This document shows positions 1-5,715 of a stretch of DNA of 7,554 nucleotides, piece by piece. The DNA is taken from NCBI GenBank assembly GCA_038245435.1, contig JBBRSL010000035.1, positions 1 through 7,554 on the forward strand, written 5' to 3'. Position 1 is the first letter of the stretch, and the number at the start of each line of letters is the position of its first letter. The stretch is from JBBRSL01 sp038245435. GTDB taxonomy: Bacteria; Patescibacteriota; Saccharimonadia; Saccharimonadales; CAIOMD01. Under the pieces are notes generated by a model. It was not told where the DNA came from. It ran no database searches and worked only from the letters and a program-made list of their open reading frames with translations. The position numbers were made by a program, and so were the translations under genes.

Positions 1-161
1 AAAGAATGAACATTCTCAAGATCTATTCGTTTTGTCTCACCAACAAGGTAGTGTACCTCGTGTCCCTGATCGCTCATCCATTTGCCAAGTGTTAGCACGT
101 ACTGCTGCACACCATCTGGTGTATCGAGAGTATCGTCGAGTACAAAACCTATCTTAAGCAT
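1..161 (-). CDS. GT4-family glycosyltransferase, N-terminal fragment (cut by left window edge)
   Basis: Only the first 53 codons are inside the window; the rest runs off the left edge. The protein opens with MLKIGFVLDD, a hydrophobic beta strand, followed by PDGVQQYVLTLGKWMSDQGH and a second strand EVHYLV. This is the usual start of a GT-B glycosyltransferase of family GT4: first strand, a Gly-rich nucleotide-sugar/acceptor loop (here DGVQ, where relatives often have GGVQ), a long helix, then the second Rossmann strand. The ATG at 161-159 overlaps the stop of the upstream glycosyltransferase by 8 bp and has no clear Shine-Dalgarno sequence, so translation is probably coupled to that gene. The family transfers a sugar from a nucleotide donor at the cytoplasmic side of the membrane or in the cytosol. 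Donor and acceptor are unknown. The C-terminal half with the EX7E motif is not visible, so the family call rests on the N-terminus and the neighbouring gene. Confidence 0.8.
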   Translation of the reverse strand, partial: MLKIGFVLDDTLDTPDGVQQYVLTLGKWMSDQGHEVHYLVGETKRIDLENVHS

Positions 162-1281
162 AGGAATGTGTTGCAAGAGCAGTTTTATATGTTGCTTCGT
201 ACGCTTGCGCTACAGTGTTGAAAGCATACTTTTTAACTTCAGTTTGCGCCCACTTGTTCCATAACGCGCGGAGTTCGTCGTCATACAAGAGTAGCTCTAG
301 CCGCTGCGTGAATTCTTCAGTGTTTTTTGGGTTTACAAGGCTTAATCGCCCACGGCCAAGCATGACACTTGCGTATCCACTGTTATTGCCGGCAACGATT
401 GGTGTTCCGGTTGCCATCGCCTCAAGCAGTACTATGCCAAAGCTCTCACCGTATAGGGCGGGCGAGCAGTAGAGGTCTGCTTGCTGTAGAAGCCGGAGCT
501 TATATTCCTCACTTACAAATCCCAAGAAACTTACATCTGGAATCTCGTATTGTTCAACAAGTTTTTCAAGTTGCTTCTTTTTGACGCCGCTACCAGCAAT
601 TAGCAATTCTACATCACTATGTGTTGCCCTTAAATTCGCGTAGGCACTCAAAAGATACTCAACCCCTTTGCGCGTTTCGAGTCTACCGACATATAAAATC
701 TGTTTTTTGGGTGTCCGTTTTTTATGCTCAGGCACGTAATGACTTAAATCAACTCCATTTGGAATGATAATGATTTCTTGTTTTGTGAGTGAACGCACAA
801 ATTCTGCAGCTGCCTCTGATACGGCAGTGAGTACATGAAGTTGCTCCAGTATTGACTTAGTATATGGCGTTACCGCATTAGCAAGCGCCTTACTTGTAGC
901 AGTTTCGGGTAGCTTAGCATGGAACGTCGCAATATTAATTGCTTGTGACTTATTGAGAATTTGTCTCGAAAGGAGTGGAACCCACGGTTCATGAAAGTGC
1001 AATATTTCGAATTGCTCACGGTCGAGGATATCTTCGATTTCGTTTGTATCAGCTTGAAAACCGAAATCAACCATTGTTTTAAAAGGGGTGTTTGATTTAA
1101 CGCTTCGGCCGACCAAAATCATATCCTTAGGTACGGTACCGTCGTGTTTTCTTGGGCGAGGGGTAATAATACGCACATCGTGGCCTTGTTCTACAAGGTA
1201 GGTGTACTGTTGGTTTACAATTTCTTGGACGCCACCTGCGAACTGAAACATATTGTAGGGGCAAATGAGGCCAATCTTCAT
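154..1281 (-). CDS. PimA-like GT4 glycosyltransferase
   Basis: This is a complete 375-residue GT-B fold enzyme of family GT4. Visible landmarks are the N-terminal strand and loop MKIGLICPYN...AGGVQE (residues 1-20), HFHEP at 95-99 (the HxHEP signature of PimA-like mannosyltransferases), the inter-domain IPNGVD at 173-178, VGRLETRKG at 198-206 with the phosphate-binding Arg200 and Lys205 region, and the EX7E motif from E279 to E287 in GESFGIVLLEAMA, where the last Glu contacts the donor ribose. No signal peptide or membrane helix is seen, so it likely works at the inner membrane surface. PimA itself mannosylates phosphatidylinositol; here the resemblance supports transfer of a hexose to a lipid or glycan, but sugar and acceptor are inferred only. 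It lies 14 bp after an alpha/beta hydrolase and overlaps a second GT4 gene, so the three probably form one operon. The ATG at 1281 has only a weak, distant Shine-Dalgarno, and a perfect TATAAT sits just upstream. Confidence 0.93.
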   Translation of the reverse strand: MKIGLICPYNMFQFAGGVQEIVNQQYTYLVEQGHDVRIITPRPRKHDGTVPKDMILVGRSVKSNTPFKTMVDFGFQADTNEIEDILDREQFEILHFHEPWVPLLSRQILNKSQAINIATFHAKLPETATSKALANAVTPYTKSILEQLHVLTAVSEAAAEFVRSLTKQEIIIIPNGVDLSHYVPEHKKRTPKKQILYVGRLETRKGVEYLLSAYANLRATHSDVELLIAGSGVKKKQLEKLVEQYEIPDVSFLGFVSEEYKLRLLQQADLYCSPALYGESFGIVLLEAMATGTPIVAGNNSGYASVMLGRGRLSLVNPKNTEEFTQRLELLLYDDELRALWNKWAQTEVKKYAFNTVAQAYEATYKTALATHSYA

Positions 1282-1287
1282 GCCCGT

Positions 1288-1293
1288 ATTATA
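1288..1293 (-). promoter_or_regulatory. candidate internal -10 box close to the glycosyltransferase start
   Basis: Read on the minus strand, GGTATAATACGGGCATG places a perfect TATAAT with only six bases before the ATG of the PimA-like gene. A start about seven bases after the -10 box would fall on or next to the ATG and give a leaderless mRNA. I find no good -35 box at 16-18 bp spacing and no TG extension, so this could equally be chance within the hydrolase-glycosyltransferase gap. Confidence 0.35.
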
Positions 1294-1295
1294 CC

Positions 1296-2249
1296 TTATT
1301 CCTTGACTGAAGGGACTTTAGGTTTCCGTGCCAGCATTTTTCGAACACTCGAAGGGATAATTACCCCAGCCTCTTTGACATCATCAACAATAGTTGGAGC
1401 ATGGTTGGCAAGGTTGGACTTAACCACGGTTACAGTAGAATAAATCTTTTTAAGGTGCTTTACGACGCGTTTATTGTCAAAATATTGATCTGAATCTACT
1501 GCTATATGCACTATTGGCAAGTTGACCTTGTCTTTGGTTAAATCAAGGTTGAACATAATGTTATTGGTATACATATAAGTACGGGCATCGTTACTCTGCC
1601 ATAAAATAACTTCAAAGTTCACGCGTCGCTCGAGCTCTGCTTTATCTGCATCCTTCATTTTAGGGTGCCAAGAAGCCATCATTCGATATGAGTTTTTTAT
1701 AATAAATGGCTGCAACAGGACATACCTAAAGAACCCAGCCGTGACTGCCCCCGACATGACTTTGGATAGCACCCGGGCTAGACGTTGTTTACCTGCAGTA
1801 ATTTTAAAATCATCCCGACTCGCAAAACCTACAAAGCTAATGAGTAGGTTAACTTGTTTGGCAAGTTCAGGATACTTTTGTAGCATTTTGGTTGTCACCA
1901 AAAAACCCCAGCTCATAGCGCAAATAGTGATTGACTTCTTTTTGTAATGCAGACGTATATAGGTGGCTAAGTAGTCAGCCATATTGTCGAGCGTTGGCTT
2001 TTCGTGGAGCACATAAAAACTATCCATGCCACCAAAGCCAGGCAGGTCTGGCATGCTCACGTTGCCGTATTCGCTTAAATTCTGCGCAATGCTAAACATA
2101 CGTTCTAAACTTGAGTGGTGTCCATACACTAATAAAATTTCACGTTTGCGTGTTTTTTTAGCACTTTTAATATGCAGCGCACGCCCATTAAGACCATTAA
2201 TGCTGAGGGGCACGATAAAATCGGCAGAATTTAGTTTTTCGCTTTTCAT
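1296..2249 (-). CDS. alpha/beta hydrolase fold protein
   Basis: This is a 317-residue single-domain alpha/beta hydrolase. The order of motifs fits the fold: the strand EILLVYGHHSS at 37-47 carries the oxyanion-hole region (GHH where relatives have HG), then MPDLPGFGG at 66-74, then the nucleophile elbow AMSWG with Ser113, then VDSDQYF at 251-257 with Asp254 (or Asp252) as the likely acid, and NHAPTI at 282-287 with His283 as the likely catalytic base. The segment of roughly residues 150-215 is the expected cap domain and is hydrophobic and basic. No signal peptide is seen, so a cytosolic enzyme is likely. The substrate cannot be read; esters, thioesters or lipids are all possible. It has its own promoter and is followed after 14 bp by two GT4 genes, which suggests a linked role in envelope lipid or glycan metabolism (inference). 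The ATG start is preceded by only a weak AAAGAAG. Confidence 0.85.
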   Translation of the reverse strand: MKSEKLNSADFIVPLSINGLNGRALHIKSAKKTRKREILLVYGHHSSLERMFSIAQNLSEYGNVSMPDLPGFGGMDSFYVLHEKPTLDNMADYLATYIRLHYKKKSITICAMSWGFLVTTKMLQKYPELAKQVNLLISFVGFASRDDFKITAGKQRLARVLSKVMSGAVTAGFFRYVLLQPFIIKNSYRMMASWHPKMKDADKAELERRVNFEVILWQSNDARTYMYTNNIMFNLDLTKDKVNLPIVHIAVDSDQYFDNKRVVKHLKKIYSTVTVVKSNLANHAPTIVDDVKEAGVIIPSSVRKMLARKPKVPSVKE

Positions 2250-2270
2250 AAGTTAGAACACTTCTTTAAT

Positions 2271-2279
2271 ATTATAGCA
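2271..2279 (-). promoter_or_regulatory. extended -10 promoter for the hydrolase-glycosyltransferase unit
   Basis: On the minus strand TGCTATAAT is a perfect -10 hexamer with the TGn extension. The -35 region at the usual spacing (about 2299-2294) reads CTTTTT and falls inside the T-run of the upstream terminator, so it is poor; the extended -10 may compensate. The predicted transcription start near 2264 leaves a leader of about 15 bases before the ATG at 2249. Confidence 0.65.
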
Positions 2280-2293
2280 AATTTTACCCATAT

Positions 2294-2324
2294 AAAAAGG
2301 TCGCTTTGAAATAAGCGACCTTTT
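2294..2324 (-). terminator. rho-independent terminator after the coiled-coil membrane protein gene
   Basis: A perfect 12-bp stem (AAAAGGTCGCTT, 2295-2306, against AAGCGACCTTTT, 2313-2324) encloses a 6-base loop. On the minus strand the stem is followed by a run of T (CCTTTTTATAT). It lies 15 bases after the stop of the 2340-2849 gene and separates it from the hydrolase unit. The stem also ends in four T on the plus strand, but no plus-strand gene needs it. Confidence 0.9.
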
Positions 2325-2339
2325 CAAATACAACCGTGA

Positions 2340-2849
2340 TTACTGAGGGATAACGATTGCGCTACAACCACTACCACACTTCGTTTTGAGCTGGTTGGCT
2401 GTTGTGGTCAAACTCTTAATTTGCACCTGGTACTGCGTATTTTGCGTCTTTAGAGTTTTATTGTCATATGTAAGAGCTTCGTTCTCTTGGGTGACTTTAG
2501 AAACATCAACAACTGCCGCCTTTGGCTCTTCTTTGTTGCTTTGCATGTAGAAATACCCAGCTGCCGCTGAAGCAGCAATAAATAAGATTACAAATAACGT
2601 AAGGAGAATCTTTAGACCTTTGCCAGAACCGCCAGATGGCTGAACTGGTTCTTGATGTTGCTGGTCTTCAAAATTAATATGCTGTTCGCCTGAAGCATCA
2701 GGAGCATAGTCGGCATCGTTAAACTGGTTCAACCCACCACTGTTATTAGCATCGCTTGAAACACCGGTATTATCTTGGAAACCACCAGGTTGAGGCCCTT
2801 TGCCACCCTGCATGCCGTCTAAGCTCTGGTTTGGTTTAATATCGTCCAC
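2340..2849 (-). CDS. single-pass membrane protein with extracytoplasmic coiled coil, unknown function
   Basis: I do not recognise this gene as a named family. From the GTG start it has 169 residues in three parts. Residues 1-78 are rich in Gly, Gln, Asn, Asp and Pro and probably disordered. Residues 79-102 (LKILLTLFVILF then IAASAAAGYFYM) form one membrane helix, with Lys77 and Lys80 before it, so the N-terminus is likely cytoplasmic and the C-terminus outside. Residues about 113-156 show a strict heptad pattern: V119, L126, L133, Y140, L147, L154 at one core position and V116, N123, N130, N137, I144, A151 at the other. The tail KCGSGC holds a Cys-x3-Cys pair (158, 162). I chose GTG at 2849 because AGGGGGG lies just before it and because the next upstream start, TTG at 2918, is itself the -35 box of a good promoter. 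It follows atpC on the same strand but has its own promoter and terminator, so a role in the ATP synthase is not implied. Confidence 0.8.
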   Translation of the reverse strand: MDDIKPNQSLDGMQGGKGPQPGGFQDNTGVSSDANNSGGLNQFNDADYAPDASGEQHINFEDQQHQEPVQPSGGSGKGLKILLTLFVILFIAASAAAGYFYMQSNKEEPKAAVVDVSKVTQENEALTYDNKTLKTQNTQYQVQIKSLTTTANQLKTKCGSGCSAIVIPQ

Positions 2850-2852
2850 AAT

Positions 2853-2859
2853 CCCCCCT
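2853..2859 (-). promoter_or_regulatory. ribosome binding site deciding the GTG start at 2849
   Basis: AGGGGGG on the minus strand lies three bases before GTG at 2849. The purine run is longer than needed, so effective spacing could be 3-6 bases, which is short but workable. No comparable site precedes the TTG at 2918 or the internal ATG at codon 13. Confidence 0.6.
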
Positions 2860-2889
2860 ACTATTATCTGATTTTTACGCTTATGTTTA

Positions 2890-2918
2890 AGTATAGAATT
2901 GCTTATTTGAAAAAGCAA
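2890..2918 (-). promoter_or_regulatory. sigma70-type promoter for the coiled-coil membrane protein gene
   Basis: On the minus strand, TTGCTT (2918-2913) is followed by a 17-bp spacer and TATACT (2895-2890). The predicted start is an A near 2882-2884, giving a leader of about 34 bases that carries the AGGGGGG ribosome site before GTG at 2849. The promoter sits between the atpC stop and the gene, so this gene can be transcribed independently of the atp operon. Confidence 0.75.
2899..2918 (-). repeat. short inverted repeat overlapping the -35 box and spacer
   Basis: TTGCTT and AAGCAA form a perfect 6-bp inverted repeat around an 8-base centre (TTTCAAAT), lying over the -35 box and most of the spacer. 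It could be an operator half-site pair or a weak stem-loop just after atpC. The stem is AT-rich and no T-run follows, so it is a poor terminator. Chance is quite possible at this length. Confidence 0.35.
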
Positions 2919-2931
2919 CGTTTATCTTATT

Positions 2932-3351
2932 TTAGCTTTCGTGCGAGCCACCATGCCTATTCAAGCGAGCTACGTTTAAGCGTACAGTGTGTCGGTCAAT
3001 AAGTGTCTGAGCATTTTCGAGCTCAACTTTAGAACTGGTGAGAATTTTCATCTCATTCGCTTTAGCGAGTGCTTGCTCAATTTCTTTCTCGATGAGTTCG
3101 TCAATATGCTCAGCTTCGTCAGCTAGGAGTACGCAACTTTGGCTAGAAACCTCAAGTAAACCACCAAATGTAACATAGGTATCGATTTTGCCTGTCTTAT
3201 TGCGTACCTTAACGGCGCCAGGCAAAGCAATAGTTGTGAGTGGTTCGTGCGTTGGTAGTACTGCAATATCGCCACTCGCTGTCTTAAGGGCTACTTCTTT
3301 AATATCTTCACTGTGTTTTACGCCAGTGAGCGTAATGAGCTCGAACTTCAT
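2932..3351 (-). CDS. atpC: F-type ATP synthase epsilon subunit
   Basis: At 139 residues this matches the usual length of bacterial epsilon. The N-terminal beta-sandwich (about 1-82) shows the family landmarks MKFELITLTG, the region GDIAVLPTHEPLTTIALPGA (27-46), where most homologues have GxxGxLPxHxPL, and TYVTFGGLLEVSSQSCVLLAD (58-78). A charged helical hairpin rich in Glu and Ala follows (about 83-130). Epsilon sits on the central stalk with gamma, couples it to the c-ring, and its C-terminal helices can inhibit ATP hydrolysis. Its ATG shares one base with the atpD stop (TAATG), so translation is coupled; AAGGA lies 11 bases upstream within atpD. It is the last atp gene in this direction. 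I see no strong terminator right after it, so some transcripts may read into the next gene and stop at the 2294-2324 hairpin. Confidence 0.97.
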   Translation of the reverse strand: MKFELITLTGVKHSEDIKEVALKTASGDIAVLPTHEPLTTIALPGAVKVRNKTGKIDTYVTFGGLLEVSSQSCVLLADEAEHIDELIEKEIEQALAKANEMKILTSSKVELENAQTLIDRHTVRLNVARLNRHGGSHES

Positions 3352-4733
3352 TACACGACGTCCTTGATGCTCCCCTTAAGGAAGAAGGCACTTTCTGGCT
3401 TGTCGTCATGTTTACCGTCAAGAATTTCACGGCAACCCTTAATAGTGTCTTCGAGCTTTACGTATGCTCCTGGTTTGTTCAAAAAGATTTCGGCAACGTG
3501 GAATGGCTGCGTCAAGAACCGTTGAATTCGTCGAGCGCGGGCAACGGTTTGCTTATCTTCATCAGACAGCTCTTCCATGCCCAAAATTGCGATGATATCT
3601 TGCAAGTCTTTATAACGCTGCAAAATTCGTTGCACGTCGCGAGCAACCGAGTAATGTTCTTCGCCGACAATTTCAGGATCAAGAATCGTGGAACTCGAAT
3701 CTAGTGGGTCAACAGCAGGGTATAGCCCAAGCTCGGTAAGGGCACGACTGGGCACAATAGTCGAATCGAGGTGACTAAAGGTTGTAGCAGGCGCAGGGTC
3801 GGTCAAGTCATCGGCAGGGACGTAAACGGCTTGTACTGAAGTAATTGAGCCTGTTTTCGTACTCGTAATACGCTCCTGTAGGGCACCCATTTCTTGCTGT
3901 AAGTTTGGCTGATAACCAGCAGCACTTGGTAAACGCCCGAGCAAGGCCGACACTTCTGCACCGGCTTGCGTGAAACGAAAGATATTATCAACAAATAGTA
4001 GTACGTCTTTACCTTGATCACGAAAACCTTCGGCAAGCGTAAGACCTGTTAAGCCAACACGAAGACGCGCGCCTGGCGGTTCGTTCATTTGCCCAAACAC
4101 GAGGCTGGTTTTGTCGAGTACGCCCGATTCGGCCATTTCGTAGTATAGGTCGTTACCTTCACGAGTACGTTCGCCGACACCGGCAAAAACCGAGTTGCCA
4201 CTATGGTACTTCGCAATGTTATTAATAAGTTCGGTGATAAGTACCGTTTTACCCACACCAGCACCACCAAATAGGCCAACTTTACCACCCTTAGTCATTG
4301 GGCAGATTAAATCAATAACCTTAATTCCAGTTTCAAGAATTTCGATCTTTCCACTCTGTTCAGCAAGGGTAGGTGGTTCGCGGTGAATAGGGGCCACATG
4401 CTTACGACTCACAGCTGGCTTATTATCAATTGGCTCGCCCACAACGTTAAACATACGGCCGACCGTTTCGTCGCCAACAGTAACGGTAATAGGTGCACCG
4501 GTAGCGATAACTTCGTCGCCGCGCTTAAGACCATCAGTTGTGCTGAGTGCTATAGTGCGGATTGTTGATTCGCTTAAATGCTGAGCTACCTCGAGGTATA
4601 ACTTGCTGTCGCCCCTATCTACAATAAGCGCGTCATAAATGGCTGGCAAAGCGCCTGATTTAAATTCGGCATCAACCACCACACCCACAACTTGGGTTAT
4701 CGTGCCTTTTTGTTCTGTTATGGTTGTGCTCAT
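3351..4733 (-). CDS. atpD: F-type ATP synthase catalytic beta subunit
   Basis: A complete 460-residue beta subunit, the catalytic ATPase of the F1 head. It has an N-terminal beta barrel (about 1-82), Walker A GGAGVGKT at 156-163 (Lys162, Thr163), the catalytic Glu188 in GERTREGND, Walker B ending in VDN with Asp249, the loop ALLGRLPSAAGYQPNL at 263-278, the adenine-side Tyr338, the ATP synthase signature PAVDPLDSSS at 339-348, and the lever EELSDED at 387-393 (the DELSEED loop that pushes gamma). All key catalytic residues are present. After the signature it reads SSST where many homologues have STSR. The ATG at 4733 has the best ribosome site in the window, AAGGAG at 4746-4741 with a 7-base spacer, and shares ATGA with the end of a 42-codon ORF. 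It is co-transcribed with the other F1 genes. Confidence 0.99.
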   Translation of the reverse strand: MSTTITEQKGTITQVVGVVVDAEFKSGALPAIYDALIVDRGDSKLYLEVAQHLSESTIRTIALSTTDGLKRGDEVIATGAPITVTVGDETVGRMFNVVGEPIDNKPAVSRKHVAPIHREPPTLAEQSGKIEILETGIKVIDLICPMTKGGKVGLFGGAGVGKTVLITELINNIAKYHSGNSVFAGVGERTREGNDLYYEMAESGVLDKTSLVFGQMNEPPGARLRVGLTGLTLAEGFRDQGKDVLLFVDNIFRFTQAGAEVSALLGRLPSAAGYQPNLQQEMGALQERITSTKTGSITSVQAVYVPADDLTDPAPATTFSHLDSTIVPSRALTELGLYPAVDPLDSSSTILDPEIVGEEHYSVARDVQRILQRYKDLQDIIAILGMEELSDEDKQTVARARRIQRFLTQPFHVAEIFLNKPGAYVKLEDTIKGCREILDGKHDDKPESAFFLKGSIKDVV

Positions 4734-4858
4734 CGGGTTTCTCCTTGGTTTGCTATGGTTAGTGCTTGGTCAATTTCTTCTGGGGTTGTGATTGGCATGA
4801 TATGGGGGAGTTTTTCATTAATAACATGCAGGTAGCTCTGGTAGGTAAAGTAATTCAT
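4730..4858 (-). CDS. 42-residue ORF between atpG and atpD, unknown function
   Basis: I do not recognise this product. The ORF starts with ATG one base after the atpG stop (TAAGATG) and ends in TGA overlapping the atpD start (ATGA), so it fills the 126-base gap between the two genes exactly. The protein begins MNYFTYQSYLHVINEKL and continues through PITTPEEIDQALTIANQGE to a final TR. It has no membrane helix, signal peptide or Cys. It could form two short helices: an aromatic one (about 2-17), then a Pro turn, then one capped by TPEE (about 25-37). There is no good ribosome site of its own; AGAGG lies some 18 bases upstream, so it would depend on ribosomes finishing atpG. A second in-frame ATG at 4798 would give a 22-residue version. 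It might be a real small subunit-associated protein, a leader peptide that passes ribosomes to atpD, or chance. Only comparison with relatives can decide. Confidence 0.5.
   Translation of the reverse strand: MNYFTYQSYLHVINEKLPHIMPITTPEEIDQALTIANQGETR
4741..4746 (-). promoter_or_regulatory. strong Shine-Dalgarno of atpD inside the 42-codon ORF
   Basis: AAGGAG on the minus strand lies 7 bases before the atpD ATG. It is the closest match to consensus in this window, which fits the high output needed for the three beta subunits per F1. It also encodes codons near the end of the small ORF. Confidence 0.85.
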
Positions 4859-4859
4859 C

Positions 4860-5708
4860 TTATTCGGTCATCGCCTCTGTACCAGCACTGATTTCAGCAA
4901 GTTCTTGCGTAATTGCCGCCTGGCGAGCGTTATTAAGCGCTAGCGTTAGATCATCAATAAGGTCACCAGCATTGTCAGTCGCATTTTTCATAGCGAGCAT
5001 CTGTGAAGCAAAAAAACTTGCCCGACCATCAAGTATTGTCTGCAATACTTGGGCTTCGAGTAAACGGTCTGCAGCAAGCGCAATAACTTCTTCGGTACTT
5101 GGCTCAAGAGTACGCCCACTCAACCCAGCTGTACTCGACACTATTGGCAATAATTGAACAGTTTTAACTTCTTGGCGGATAATTGAAACGAACTTGGTAT
5201 ATACGATGTGCACCGCATCGACTTCACCCGAAACAAAAGCATCAACCGCTTCTTTTAATACTGGTTGGGCAATCTCAATATCACTATCTTGCGCATCCAT
5301 AGAATAGGCTGCTCGTTCATTTACTTCTTTCATGCGCGCCACGTGTCGGGCCGCGTATCGCCCAATACAAATCGTTGTTTGTGGCACACCGAGCAAACTG
5401 ATGTGCGCCTTAAATTCTTTAAAGATGTTGCTGTTATAAGCACCGGCAAGGCTGCGATCACCCGCAACAAGGATTGTGAGCCCATTCTTAATAGGTCGTG
5501 ACATGAACAGCGGGTTTAATGCTGCTTCTGGTGTTGCTGACAAACTTTCGAGTATTCCACGAGCTGCTTGCATATACGCTTGTGGGCCTACAGCAGCTAA
5601 CTGTGCACGTCGCAGCTTGCTGGCAGCCACAAGCTGCATAGCTTTCGTAATCTGACGAGTATTTCGTACAGATCGGATACGTCTTTTAATACCTTGTTGC
5701 GTTGCCAT
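4860..5708 (-). CDS. atpG: F-type ATP synthase gamma subunit
   Basis: A complete 282-residue gamma subunit, the central rotor shaft of F1. The N-terminal helix IKRRIRSVRNTRQITKAMQL then VAASKLRRAQ (8-36) and the C-terminal helix ending LNNARQAAITQELAEISAG (about 258-276) form the antiparallel coiled coil that turns inside the alpha3beta3 ring. The central Rossmann-like domain includes LTILVAGDRSLAGAYNSN (77-94). ITQELAEISAGTEA (266-279) corresponds to the gamma family signature, with GT where the consensus is GA. DRSLAG departs from the usual DRGLAG/DRGLCG by Ser86. It starts 7 bases after the atpA stop; the nearest purine run, GGAAAG, is 13 bases from the ATG, so coupling to atpA translation is likely. 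Length and ends match the family. Confidence 0.98.
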   Translation of the reverse strand: MATQQGIKRRIRSVRNTRQITKAMQLVAASKLRRAQLAAVGPQAYMQAARGILESLSATPEAALNPLFMSRPIKNGLTILVAGDRSLAGAYNSNIFKEFKAHISLLGVPQTTICIGRYAARHVARMKEVNERAAYSMDAQDSDIEIAQPVLKEAVDAFVSGEVDAVHIVYTKFVSIIRQEVKTVQLLPIVSSTAGLSGRTLEPSTEEVIALAADRLLEAQVLQTILDGRASFFASQMLAMKNATDNAGDLIDDLTLALNNARQAAITQELAEISAGTEAMTE

Positions 5709-5715
5709 CTAGTGC

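Noticed and set aside
1144..1443. Plus-strand open frame of 99 codons across the hydrolase-glycosyltransferase junction
   Set aside because: It runs antisense to the ends of two well-supported genes and shows no motif of its own.
2899..2918. Stem-loop after atpC as a terminator of the atp operon
   Set aside because: The stem is only 6 bp and AT-rich with no T-run after it; the convincing terminator is at 2294-2324.
4730..4858. Non-coding leader or attenuator for atpD instead of an ORF
   Set aside because: I see no strong hairpin in the gap, and the exact fit of the open frame to both neighbours is better explained by coupling; kept as an alternative only.
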